A stretch of DNA of 64,000 nucleotides, taken from contig JAKNDB010000107.1 in the NCBI GenBank assembly GCA_024305405.1, positions 992,001-1,056,000 of the forward strand, given 5' to 3'. Origin of the DNA: Dirofilaria immitis (taxonomy: Eukaryota; Nematoda; Chromadorea; Rhabditida; Onchocercidae). Of this stretch, positions 1 through 10,600 are shown piece by piece (positions within the stretch are counted from its first letter, which is position 1; every line of letters begins with the position of its first letter). Below the pieces are notes generated by a model. It saw only the letters and a list, made by a program, of their open reading frames with translations, made no database searches and was not told where the DNA came from. The position numbers and the translations under genes are program-made.

Positions 1-90
1 GCACTCTCATTCGCGTTGAGCGAAAGATTATTGCTATGCTGATGAAAAAGGAAAGTTTGATTCAGGTATTCTCTTCATTTGCAGTAATAC

Positions 91-145
91 TTCACGTCGA
101 CTACGTCGACACGTCAAGATTAATTCCACGTCAAACACGTCACAC
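91..145. promoter_or_regulatory. Cluster of five ACGTC (CRE-like) motifs
   Basis: ACGTC occurs at 94, 103, 111, 128 and 137. Three copies are ACGTCA, the half-site bound by CREB/ATF-type bZIP proteins, and the first two sit in repeated ACGTCGAC. The rest of the window is poor in CG, so this density stands out. It lies about 400 bases upstream of a TATA-like box on the plus strand. Regulatory function is inferred from motif and position only. Confidence 0.35.
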
Positions 146-500
146 TCCCACCCCATCCTCTCAGCATCGTCAGCATATTTCGAAATAAGCAGCAGCTCAC
201 TGAGCCATTCCAAATTGCATTTAAACAAGCACGTATTATTGATCGTTGAGGATACACCAACACTAATCGATGAGCTGATGCTCAGTTCTGCCACAATCAT
301 CTCTTTCAATTTGTCACACCGTCTCTCTACAACTCTATTATCATTTTTTCGTTTTCACTGCAATGCATTCTCTCAATTGCATGTTGTTTGCAGAGTGTCT
401 GGTAACCTATTTCTTTTACTTATTTTCTCTAAAAGGCACATTTCGAAATCAACAAATTCGATATGCAGTGGGTGGAACTTCTAGAAGAATCTCTCAGCGC

Positions 501-510
501 GTATATAAAG
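501..510 (+). promoter_or_regulatory. TATA-like box
   Basis: GTATATAAAG follows a short GC-containing stretch and precedes a GC-rich segment, as expected for a core promoter with a start site near 530. AT-rich DNA produces TATA by chance, but the surroundings here are unusually GC-rich for this window. Confidence 0.35.
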
Positions 511-531
511 CTGCTCTTCATACAACACCAT

Positions 532-764
532 TATTATTGGCTTGCAGCGATGGGAGAGATGGGACGGCCGGGATTTGGTCCGCTGGTGTCTGCGGGTGAT
601 TCAGTTGGTAGTTGGTGGTGTTGTCGTCGTCGCTACTGCGGGTATTGTGAGGAAGTTAGGCGGATGTAACATGAAGTGGGTATGCCAGTAGTTCTGTGTG
701 TTAGGAGGAGGAAGACAGGACGAATTGGTTCGGTGAAGATTGGAGCAGGTTGCGACTTTTCAAG
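532..764 (+). other. Candidate plus-strand first exon ending in a strong splice donor
   Basis: This GC-rich stretch begins about 30 bases after the TATA-like box and ends CAAG before GTGAGTGTG at 765, a near-consensus donor. A reading frame from the ATG at 550 stops before the donor (MGEMGRPGFG and onward), so it could be an untranslated leader with an upstream frame. No convincing downstream plus-strand coding exon was found, so the transcript would need a very long first intron or be noncoding. Confidence 0.3.
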
Positions 765-1320
765 GTGAGTGTGAAAGTATAAAGTTTTATATTTCGGAAG
801 TTGTGCTAACATAAACATCGAGATGGATGACCTTCTGATCATCTGCTATTATGACCTCTGTGCTTACCATCACATACATGAGGCATATTCAATAGCGAAT
901 ATATGGTCATTTGGAGCCATACGATTATTTATGATCGTTAAGAAACATTTAAAAATGCCTTTTTCTATTGTCTTTGGGAAATTAATATTATTTTCAGGTG
1001 TGGTAAAGAATGAATGGTAGGACGTCAGTTAGCGTATGTTTAGTTCACAGAAATTCATGTCAGAATCATTGAGAGCAGTGTTAAGGGCCTTAAGGTTTAC
1101 AATTTTGTGCTTTCTAGTAATAGTGAAACTATCTTTTCGTCCCGTTATCTATAACTAATTTCCAGACATTGGAGGTGGTGAATTTCTAGGTTATATGTAT
1201 TCAGATATAATAGAAATCATCTAGCAAAAATCTAGTTATTTTTGAAAAAGGATGCCCCAAAATGAAAAAATACACAGCAATGAATTGGAGATTTTCAGGA
1301 TTGAAGAGGTTGAGTACCCC

Positions 1321-2288
1321 TCAGATAGGGTTGAAGACGATTCTTGAGTTATTATGTAGCGTCATCGTGAAGCAGTGAGGCACAGAAACACCCGAAAGAT
1401 CTGTTACGTTACGAAGTTTGGGTCCAGACCGAATAGAACCAGCCCGGGTATCCTGTTTTGAAAAAAACTTGTGAAGAAAATTGACACTCATTTCAAAACA
1501 TAATGAATGAAAATGCTGCATTTGTCTGTAGGAAAGAAAAGTTCTTAGAATTCAAAACAAATTTAATAGCTCTTGTAAAGCCACTGATGGGTGTAGTGAT
1601 TAACCGCAATGTTTTTTCATCGTTTTCCGTTGTCAATCGTCAAATTTTTAGTACCGTACCTTCTATAGTTGAGTTTGAAAATAATTTGGAAAACTTAATC
1701 AGAAGCAGCATTTGTAATTCGTGTATGGTAATTCATTAGAGGTAATTTAATATTCGCATAGTTTGTATATAGAAAATAAAATCGTTGTTAGACATTGTAA
1801 GTAATAGAAATAATTGATAAATTGGTGTTTTTTAAACCCCTTCCGTCACATCTAGCATAATAAAATGGTGGTTGTGCTTCTAAGTAGTAAATACTCTTTC
1901 TTGACAGAAGTAGTGGTCAAGAAAAGGATATAATGTGAAGCTTGAAATGACGATAGTCACGAGGAACAACAGGAACAAATGAATACTTTTGAGAAATAAA
2001 CGTGTAATGTTGAAGAAAGATTATTGGAATGTATTCTTGAGGAGAGATGTGATTAACCGTTTCACATACAAAATTTGTTGTAAAATTTATTGGTGATTGT
2101 GGAGCAGTCACTTCGGCGGGGATCTCAGGACCTTGGTTTATTGTCTGTAATTCTAGTTTTGAAGACAATGAGTAGTGCAATCTTTTGATCTCGGTATTTG
2201 AGAAGTGGGTCTGTATTTCATTGAGAACATTCTCGTAATCGGATGCCGAAGTGATTAGATTTTGTTGATTCGCTGTGGTGGTTACCAT
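1321..2288 (-). CDS. Candidate two-exon gene, unrecognised protein
   Basis: An ATG at 2288 directly follows AAATTTAG, a usable cis or trans splice acceptor, and opens a frame starting MVTTTANQQNLITSASDYEN with mixed codon use and no low complexity. Two phase-consistent ways join it to a terminal exon ending at the TGA at 1321-1323. In the first, the donor GTTAATC (exon 2058-2288, phase 0) joins the acceptor before 1452. In the second, the donor GTATTC (exon 1987-2288, phase 2) joins the TTTCCTACAG acceptor before 1525. The last exon includes RNVTDLSGVSVPHC. The product would be about 120 to 170 residues. I recognise no family. It would lie inside, and antisense to, any plus-strand transcript started near 530. 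Confidence 0.42.
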
Positions 2289-5200
2289 CTAAATTTGAGA
2301 CAATTCCAAATTTATAACGTTGCCGGAAGTGCCACCTAGTATGGAGTCTGTTTTTGATTAAATTCGGAAAAGTTAATCCATCCCAATTTAGACATAAATT
2401 TGCATGGTAAGTTTATGTGGAACTTTCGTCGTCACTAAAAAAATGTTTTGATTGCATCTTTGTAGTAGGTAGTTAGATTTGCTAATATTATATTACTTAG
2501 TTTTTGCGCATATAGTTGTTTTTGCAAGCATATAGTTGAGCTTATCTGTAGGACTGATTCGGGTATGCAAGTTAGTCGAACAACTCGCTTAGTGCATATA
2601 GATAGGTTGTAAGATGCTTAGTAATCAAGGCTTCGGGATTTTAGTATCCGAATCTTAAATTATATAGTTGAGTTCCACAGTTAGGACTTCTGACAGTCGC
2701 GCATATATGTCTTACATCTGCTTTATCTTGATGCTGCTACGGTAGCAAAGCTCAAGTTATGTAAAATTAATTGAAAATACTCAGGTCTTCAAGTTCTAGA
2801 ATACTTTGTACTCTGTAGGTTTTTAGTCAATTGTTCAGCATAATTTTTAAAGATAGTTTCCATTGAATAAATGACGTAGCGTTGCAGAAGCAGATATAGC
2901 GTTGATATATTTATAGTTGCTGTTGTAAGCGACTTTTAGCTTTATTGCACTGAAGTTTGAAGATAAATGGTAAAAGGTTTAATCACAAGTTAATGGTTTA
3001 GTTTTGTCGTACGCTCTGGAAACCTTAAAATTTGGAGCTGAAATATTACCGGTGGGAAAGGAATAAGTTTTCATTGAAGAAATGAGCTTTAGCCTGTTTT
3101 TCGAAAATGATCTGTTTTTTAGTTGGACGAGAGATATCTATCCTTTATTTTTCTTATGATTCATTTGTATAAGAACAAATGAGAAATGGAATTAATGAGT
3201 GGTGCATTCTTCATAGTCTTCGTTGTACAATGTTAATTTTTTTTATGGCTTGTCGAACAGTTATGTGATCTGTGGGATGGGTTTTCAGGAAATTGGTCTG
3301 TTTAAAGGAGTATGCTTGCATCCAGGTAAAATTCTTAGGGGGTCTTTTTTAATAGTTGGAAATGTAATATTAGAACACAGAAATTATAGTGGAAGCCATG
3401 TCGATTTGTATTTGGGATATTATGCTTGATTTTAAACTCTCAGTGATATGGATAATTTGGTTAAGTATGTTTGGATTATGCTTGCACGCTGCTAGATTAT
3501 TTTATCACTTTCAGTATTTTCGGTTATTGATTAGACGAAACTATTTATATGCTCATGGATGTTAGACACTTAGAGACTTACTAGGTACTGCATTCATTAT
3601 CTGTGTCGACATCAAATTATTAATCTCTCAAAATAATGAAGCTTTTACGTAGTATTTGTTGTCTTGTTCGCTGTCCATAATCTTTTTTTTTTTTTTTAGT
3701 TTTATTATAGGAATTACTTTGAGTTATTGTTTCTGAGTTCTTCTAATAAACCCACGTTTTGAATTTTTAAAGTTTAGTACGAGAATTCAGGACTCTGATG
3801 CTGATTAAAGATATTTCTAAGAACTGCTTTAAGAAATTTCGCGGGCTTGTTTGACATGTTCTTATTCTTGAATTTAGTAAACAGCGATGCGGTGTAATAA
3901 GTTTATAAGAAGTTTTATACGGTAATAAGTTTATAAGAAATTTTATACGGAATACTTATTTCGAAGTAGTCGTGAGATATTTTAGGACTCGATTTTCGTA
4001 AGTTTTAGGAGATAACTTTTTCATTTTTGAGATTTAGTTGTAGTACGTAGTATTTCATAAAACATTTTAGGACATAATTCCTCTGTGATATATTAGGTAG
4101 TTTCAGAGGTTGTTTACAATTTTGAAAGTAATGTGTTCAGTGATTTATTTTTAGGTAGTCGATGGATAAGAGTATTGTTTTTGATGATGTTCCAGTGTCG
4201 TACATATCATTTAGGTAGTAAGTTTAGACACCGCACCGTTGTTATTTCGAGGGTTGAAAAAATAATCGAAGCCACTTTCGTCTTTTCGAAGTTGGAAGTA
4301 CTCTTTTTGCTTCCTGTCTCTTCATGTGTACTCTACATGGCTTCCTGGCGTGGGCGTTAGTTTCCGTTGTTAAATTTAGTAAGCCTTTGTAGTTCGTTGC
4401 GTTTTTGTCGTATTGTTAGTTGGTAACGCGCAATTAAAAAAATATTGCTTTAAACGAGATTTGCAATTATCGTATTGAATAAAATGGTCTAGATCTAATG
4501 CACTGTTCTTTTCTCTTTACCTTTGCCTTTATTTCCTTCTAGTGTTAGTCCATTAAATTGTCGATGCCCACCAGATCAGAGGAAGGAATCCTATGCAAAT
4601 TATTTTCTCTTAAGAGCAGGATACTATTTCCGAAATAGTTGGATCTGTTGGGATGTCATGTTTGTCAACAACGAGTAAAACGCGTGGTCGAAATGTAATA
4701 AATTGTGCAGGCATTTAGGTACTTGAGAATTTCATTCAATAATTAGTTTTTCTGTAAGCATTGAGCTAGTTAACTTGTAGGTATTATTTGTAGGTTAGTA
4801 TGAGTTGCTCTAGGACTTTTGGAGTCATGGAAGCACTAGTCTTCCATGGCAGCTGCTATCTAATTGGCGTGTGGTGTACGCCAATTGAAATTAGGTAGGT
4901 TGTAAGATTCTTTGGACGGGTTCCCAATTTACACATGTTTAAGTTAGGCTTTAAAATATTGCTTAGGTTGAGTTGGTGTGTCTAGGACGGTTGAATGCCT
5001 GTACTCATTCTGTTAATTAGTATCGACCAGGTTGTTGCACTTTCTTGATTGACATTCATATCATTTTCATCATGTCCTTTTGTTTCGGGAATATATGAGG
5101 TCTTGAAAAATAGGAAAAGTAAATTAGAATAATTATTGCAGTCTCCTTTCCTATGAGTTTGGAAATTAAGATCGTTCTCTGTTACGATTAGGAGTTCCAA

Positions 5201-7323
5201 TCCAAGTGTAGTTTGAATAATGTTGTTTCAACATTGATATCTAATGATCGGGTTCATGAAATTTTGTAGAAGGCATGCTTTGGGTATCATCGCGACAATT
5301 GTGACAGCTAACAGCGTTGTTGACAATAATGAAATATGGGCAGTTTTTCATTGTAAACTGGTTGTGAATTGAAACATGTGACAAAACTTAATTTGCCTCC
5401 TACTACGGGTCGGTAGTTGGCGACTTACGGTCTGAAAGTTTCCGTTGAAACTTCATTTTAGGTTGTTCCATAAGATTTTGATATAACACAGCAGTGATAT
5501 CGCGATTTTGTTTCATGGGAGATCCAAATGCATTTTTCATTGGGGTCTGAATAGTCTAAAATAGATCACTGCTTTCAATATAAAATATTTATGCAACATG
5601 CAGTTGAAATTTTGATACTACGCAAGAAGTTACACTTCTCGCGAAATTTTTAAAAACTTTCGGCGCCTAAAAATTTGATTTTTGCAAGTCATTTCTAAAT
5701 CTAATTAAATTTCGAACTTTTGAACAAATCTTTTAAATATTCGCACTTTGCGAATAACTATTCGATAAAAGCAAATGCGCTCTTATCTATTTTCGAAAAA
5801 AATATTTCGCAGCGCTTTCGATGATAAATTTTAAATAATATTTTTCATAATGAAGAGCTTTCGCTCTATGTTTTTGAAATCATTTTGAAGCATTTTGCAA
5901 CTTTCGCATTTTTCGGTACTTTTGAATAAATTTTTCTTTTTTCTATTGTTTGTTTCACACACATACACACACTGAAGCACACACAAGGAAGCATGGGAAT
6001 CGGTGGTGCGGTATATTTATGTGATCATGTTTTGTGAATATTGAGATGGATGAGGGCAAAACTGCTTGTTATGGCTTTTCGTCGGTATGGAGTCAGGTGT
6101 AGGGTGGTATCAAATTTTGAGGTTACAAAGTGCCGAAGTGGATTGAATGGTTTATGGAAATAATTAACGTTATCAAAAGCGAAAAGCATAATTTAAATCT
6201 TATGAAGAGCACTTAAGATTCGGGAATCGTGGGATTGATGTCTAGTTTAAATATCATGGGCAGGGGATAAGAAAACTATCATGAAGAGAAGTTTAGGCGG
6301 CGAATGCTTCTATCAGGCTCGTAGCGAGTGAATCGCTTAATGGTATCTCGTACATTGCGTATGTGGGATGATTCTATTTCAATGATACGCAGATGTTGGA
6401 CACATACGTACATGTAGGCGTATATAAATTTGAATCATCATATTAAAGGATGAACTAATTCTCCGCATGTATGATACATAATATCATTTGTTCCGCAATA
6501 AGAGATAAGAGATAGGGAAATAAAAGAAATGATTTGTTCGGGCGAGAGGATTGTTGAAATGATTAAAATCAGCAAAAAAGATTGTCTTTACTAAACCAAA
6601 ATTTTTGTTGCCGATTTTTGAGTTAGATTTACAAATTCATAAATATAATGAAACATAATAAAAGAATAAAAGAAAATGTGCATAGTAATTGTACATGATG
6701 CCATGAGCATTAATAATAATAATAGTAATATCATAACAACATCTTGCAAACAAATGATAATCGCAAGAGTGCAATATGCTTATACACCGTGTTATGAAAA
6801 TAGTAAAATTGGTTCCTTTCGGAATCGACAATTAGAGATCGGTTCAATTTTTACGAAAATTTTTGACGATTTCATGAAATTAATTTTTGATTTAAGTCTG
6901 TCAAATTTTGGAGAATAAAAATAATTGATAATAGATTAGAATTTTATTATTAGTTAATAATATTTAAAAATATGACTAACGATAAATCGGTCAATTTTAG
7001 TCAAATATTTTATTAAGATAATAAGAAAACTATACTATAGATTGATTGAGCAGAAAATTAAAAATAATAAAAATTTGTGTGGTGATTTAGAATTGAAATT
7101 ATAATCTCACCACCCTGTAAATTACAAATGAAGGCATATACTCTTCACTAATATTTGTTGTGAAACAGTATGTAATCCGTATCTATCTTATATGTAGCTA
7201 AAACTCCGGTGATATAGTTGAAGAATGCTCAAATCACAAAATTGTAGTAATAACATATTATCTTAGTTTAAAAAAAAAAGAAACAAAATATAATGTATCA
7301 TCAACAATTTGTCCAAAATAAAA
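2289..7323. other. Non-coding stretch, higher GC in its left part
   Basis: No convincing coding exon is visible on either strand. To about 6.0 kb it is noticeably less AT-rich than the window average and rich in TTTAGGT-type strings on the plus strand, suggesting a long intron or regulatory region. A block at 5,640-5,900 repeats TTTCG and CGAA words. A short CA-rich tract lies at 5,955-5,985. From about 6.6 kb it becomes AT-rich like the rest. Two perfect hairpins at 4,826-4,886 are listed separately. Confidence 0.5.
4826..4886. repeat. Two adjacent perfect hairpins with 7-base loops
   Basis: CATGGAAG (4826-4833) pairs with CTTCCATG (4841-4848) around a seven-base loop. Thirteen bases later AATTGGCGT (4862-4870) pairs with ACGCCAATT (4878-4886), again around seven bases. 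Both stems are perfect and contain G-C pairs, which is uncommon in this AT-rich window. This could be a structured RNA element or a transcription factor site pair; function unknown. Confidence 0.75.
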
Positions 7324-7356
7324 ATTCTAAAAACAAATTTTATTTGTTTTTAGAAT
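7324..7356 (-). terminator. Hairpin carrying the likely poly(A) signal of the BPI-like gene
   Basis: A perfect 15-base inverted repeat (7324-7338 and 7342-7356) with a three-base loop lies about 100 bases past the stop codon at 7455. On the minus strand its tip reads AATAAA (rev. of 7339-7344), the standard cleavage and polyadenylation hexamer. The placement fits a 3' end for the gene; that the hairpin matters is inference. Confidence 0.5.
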
Positions 7357-7454
7357 AATGAATTTTAAAAAATTTAAATCATATAAAAATTATTCGAAAA
7401 GATCGGATAACCGTAAAAAAAAAAAAAAAAAAAGGAAAAAACATTATCACGTAA

Positions 7455-7655
7455 TCATCTTTGAGGATTCTGAGAACCCATTGTTAGTGCAGAAAATGAA
7501 AGCATTTGTAGTGTTGATGGTGATACTACAAAATCAGCACCAATATAAATAGCATGTTCAAGTATATGAATTTGTGGATTCATGATAACTACAGGAAGAT
7601 TTGCCATTGTCGGAAATGGTATTTCAATACCTTTACTGATACGATCATTTACTGC
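7455..7655 (-). CDS. BPI-like gene, last exon (lobe-two C-terminus)
   Basis: It opens after TATTTCAG in phase 0 and ends at TGA (7455-7457), 66 codons plus stop. GIEIPFPTMANLPVVIMNPQ and the following ILEHAIYIGADF match the C-terminal strand pattern of BPI-family lobe two, where the chain ends with a phrase of the type G-x-P-x-P plus a hydrophobic strand and a final GAD motif. After it come about 20 residues, SPSTLQMLSFSALTMGSQNP, as a short tail. Confidence 0.85.
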   Translation of the reverse strand, partial: AVNDRISKGIEIPFPTMANLPVVIMNPQIHILEHAIYIGADFVVSPSTLQMLSFSALTMGSQNPQR

Positions 7656-10600
7656 CTGAAATAGTATAGAAATTTGGAAAAAAGAAAAAGCGAAAAATAA
7701 AATTGAGAGAAAAAAAATGTATAAATAACATACTATGATAATGAGCTAAACAATCATATCATCATACATGGATTTTATTACTAAGCTAAAATTTACAAAA
7801 CAAAAATGCTACATACTTTTAAAAACATGTCCTTAGCCAAACTGGCCAAATTATCAAATGTATCCTGTTCTAAGCCTAATGTTTTATCCCGATCCATTAA
7901 GCTTAGAACTGGCAATGATGCATTTCCAATGATACGATTACCCATTATTTGAACCATTATATCCATAACTATTGTTACTGTTATTGTACCAACTCGTGTA
8001 GTTGTTTGATCCAAATAAATATCAACAAATAACATCAGATCTAATTGTATAAATGCTAAAAATAAATCAAAATTTATTTAAAAAAAAATCATTAAAAATT
8101 GAATGATTGATCGATTAATTCATATTGACTATCAATCAATATTTACTTACTTGTAGCACGTCGATGAATCGTTATTGAAGGTGCTCGTGCTGTATGTAAA
8201 ATAAGAGCTAATGTCCTGTTCGGATATTCCTCTTTGATAGCTGGTGCAATATCACCTATACAAATACCGAGACCAGCCAGATCACCTAAACCACCACCTC
8301 CCGTATCACCATTGCCATTCTCTTGACGTTTGCTACGTCGTTGATGATGAAGACGAAAACGACGACGACGTTGACTTAAACGTAACAATCGCATTAATAG
8401 CTCTTCATTTTCTTCATCTTCAAATTCTTCCTGAAATATTTTTATTATCAGAAAATGAACTAATTGAAAATACGATCATATTTTAACTAATTATCTGCAT
8501 AAATAAATGATCATGTTCAAACTTATTATCATTATTATCCGATCATTCTAAATTTAGTTTTTAATTAAAATTTTTAATTTCAAAAATTTTCCACATCAGA
8601 TAAGCAGATCGGTGATGTATCAACTACGCCTTTTCATTTCTTTCTTTTTTTTTTTTTTATCAAAATGAATCAGATAAACTTCAGTATAATCGTCGGTAGT
8701 TTCGCAAGTTGTTGTTAATAATGCTCCAATACCAGGTATCTCTGGTCCAATGCGAAATGCTATAAAGTTGGCTCTAAAAAAAAAGAAGACAAAACTTCTT
8801 TATCAAGAATTTGATATTAAAAGAGAATTAATCATGATTAGAAGTTAGAATAGGTATAATGAAAATCAAGAAGATGATTATGATAATGTTTTCTTGTTTT
8901 TGAAAAAATATTTGATTTTAGCTGATGTTTGTTTCAAATTAAACAATAATTATTATCATATGATAGTAAAATGATTTATCAATATTCATTTCATTTCGTT
9001 ATTAATATAATAATTCTTTTAATTAAAAATATTACAAATAATACCTGTGCAACCAGTAGAAAAGAGAATTTATCGTAAAATCGCTAATCATAATTTCGAC
9101 CATTGGTAATCCTTGTGCTGTAGGCCATTGTATTGAAATGGACCAAATGGAGTACCACCAAATCCGTATGGACTGAATTCACCATTCAGGTCAAGATTAA
9201 AATCATACGGTGTTGCATAAATGTGTAACAATTGAGTTGTTAATACTAAATTTGCCACTCTTCCCTGTAAACGAATTAAAAATATTAAAATTTCAAATTT
9301 TGATAATTCTCAAAAAATATGAATATTTTAATCATTTTCAACCTAACATTGATAATGCAAACTGATAACAAAAGGTGAATTAGAGAGAAGCAGACAAAAA
9401 TTTTCCTTCTGAACAATATGCATTTATATCCTATATCTTTAGAAATCAGAAAATTTGCTCAATAATATTTAGTAGAATTAAAAATAAAAATAATAAATAA
9501 TATTGATTGATCGGATAACTGAGATAAAATTACGATCAATCATTTATACTTCAATTTGGAATAACTTTCTTAGTGTTCCGATTAACAAATTTTGTAATTC
9601 TTCTGCTACAGCCTAGAACTAGGCTTTTATCCACATTAACATTCCCTTTCCTGACTTTTTCTCTCTCCCTCCTTCTCTCTCTCTATTTTTATAGCAATAG
9701 AGTTGGAATAATAGGTAAGACATAAATAAATAATATAGGTAAAAGAGTTACCAGATCAAGCTGTTGTGTGAGAAGACTACCGATACCAGCCATTGCACCG
9801 CCGGTAATAGGTGGACATCCGGCACACGGATCACTACTTCCAGCGGGTCCAACCCCAACAGCCTGGTTTACGCGTGATTGGTATCCTGGTTGGTAAACAC
9901 CTGGATGTCCTGATTGGTAAACACCTGGATGTCCTGGTTGGTAAACACCTGGATGTCCTGGTTGGTAAACACCCGGATGTCCTGGTTGGTAACCACCTCG
10001 ATGTCCTGATTGATAAACACCAGGATGTCTTGGTTGGTAAACGCCAGGATGCCGAACTTGTACACTCTGTACACCGTGCATTGCCGATCTGTTAAATTTA
10101 TCGGATACTGCAGTACGAGGTCCAGAAAATGCGGTTGCCTTTGAGCTATGCTTTGGAAGTGTTGGAGCATGGGTGGACAATTTCTGCGCTGTCGTAGAAG
10201 GCCGTGCCAGCATTGCAGAATTTTTCCCATCAATGAACTTCAAATTTTCATTTGGTTTTTGTTGAGACTTCCTTAGTGGCTGAAGTATCTTTGGTGGTAG
10301 CTGAAGTATTACAGTTTGCGGCGATTGTACTATTGCAGTTCCTGATTTTATGGTAATGTTGTTTGGTATATTCGATGACAAATTTTCAAATCCGACTATC
10401 TCGCGTTTCGCTCTTGCATAAGAAGAAGATGAAGAAGGAGGATTAAGCTAAAAAAAAAAAAAAAAAAAGTAACTGAATGCAATATAATTATATTTCTAAA
10501 TTAATTTCAAAATCTGCTTTATCTTCCTCAAAGCTTATTTTTTTATTTTTAATAAATTTATCTATTCATGTTATCATTTTTAATGGTAATTTAAGCATCA

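Noticed and set aside
34..309. Minus-strand 91-codon frame at the left edge
   Set aside because: No acceptor, donor or family resemblance; it overlaps the promoter-like motifs. Not excluded, but unsupported.
2970..2995. GGTTTAATCACAAGTT resembling the nematode spliced leader SL1
   Set aside because: Several mismatches to the 22-base leader and no following donor plus Sm-site and stem-loop arrangement.
3288..3324. 37-base plus-strand micro-exon between TTTTCAG and GTAAAATTC
   Set aside because: No partner exon in a matching frame was found; chance pairing of signals is likely.
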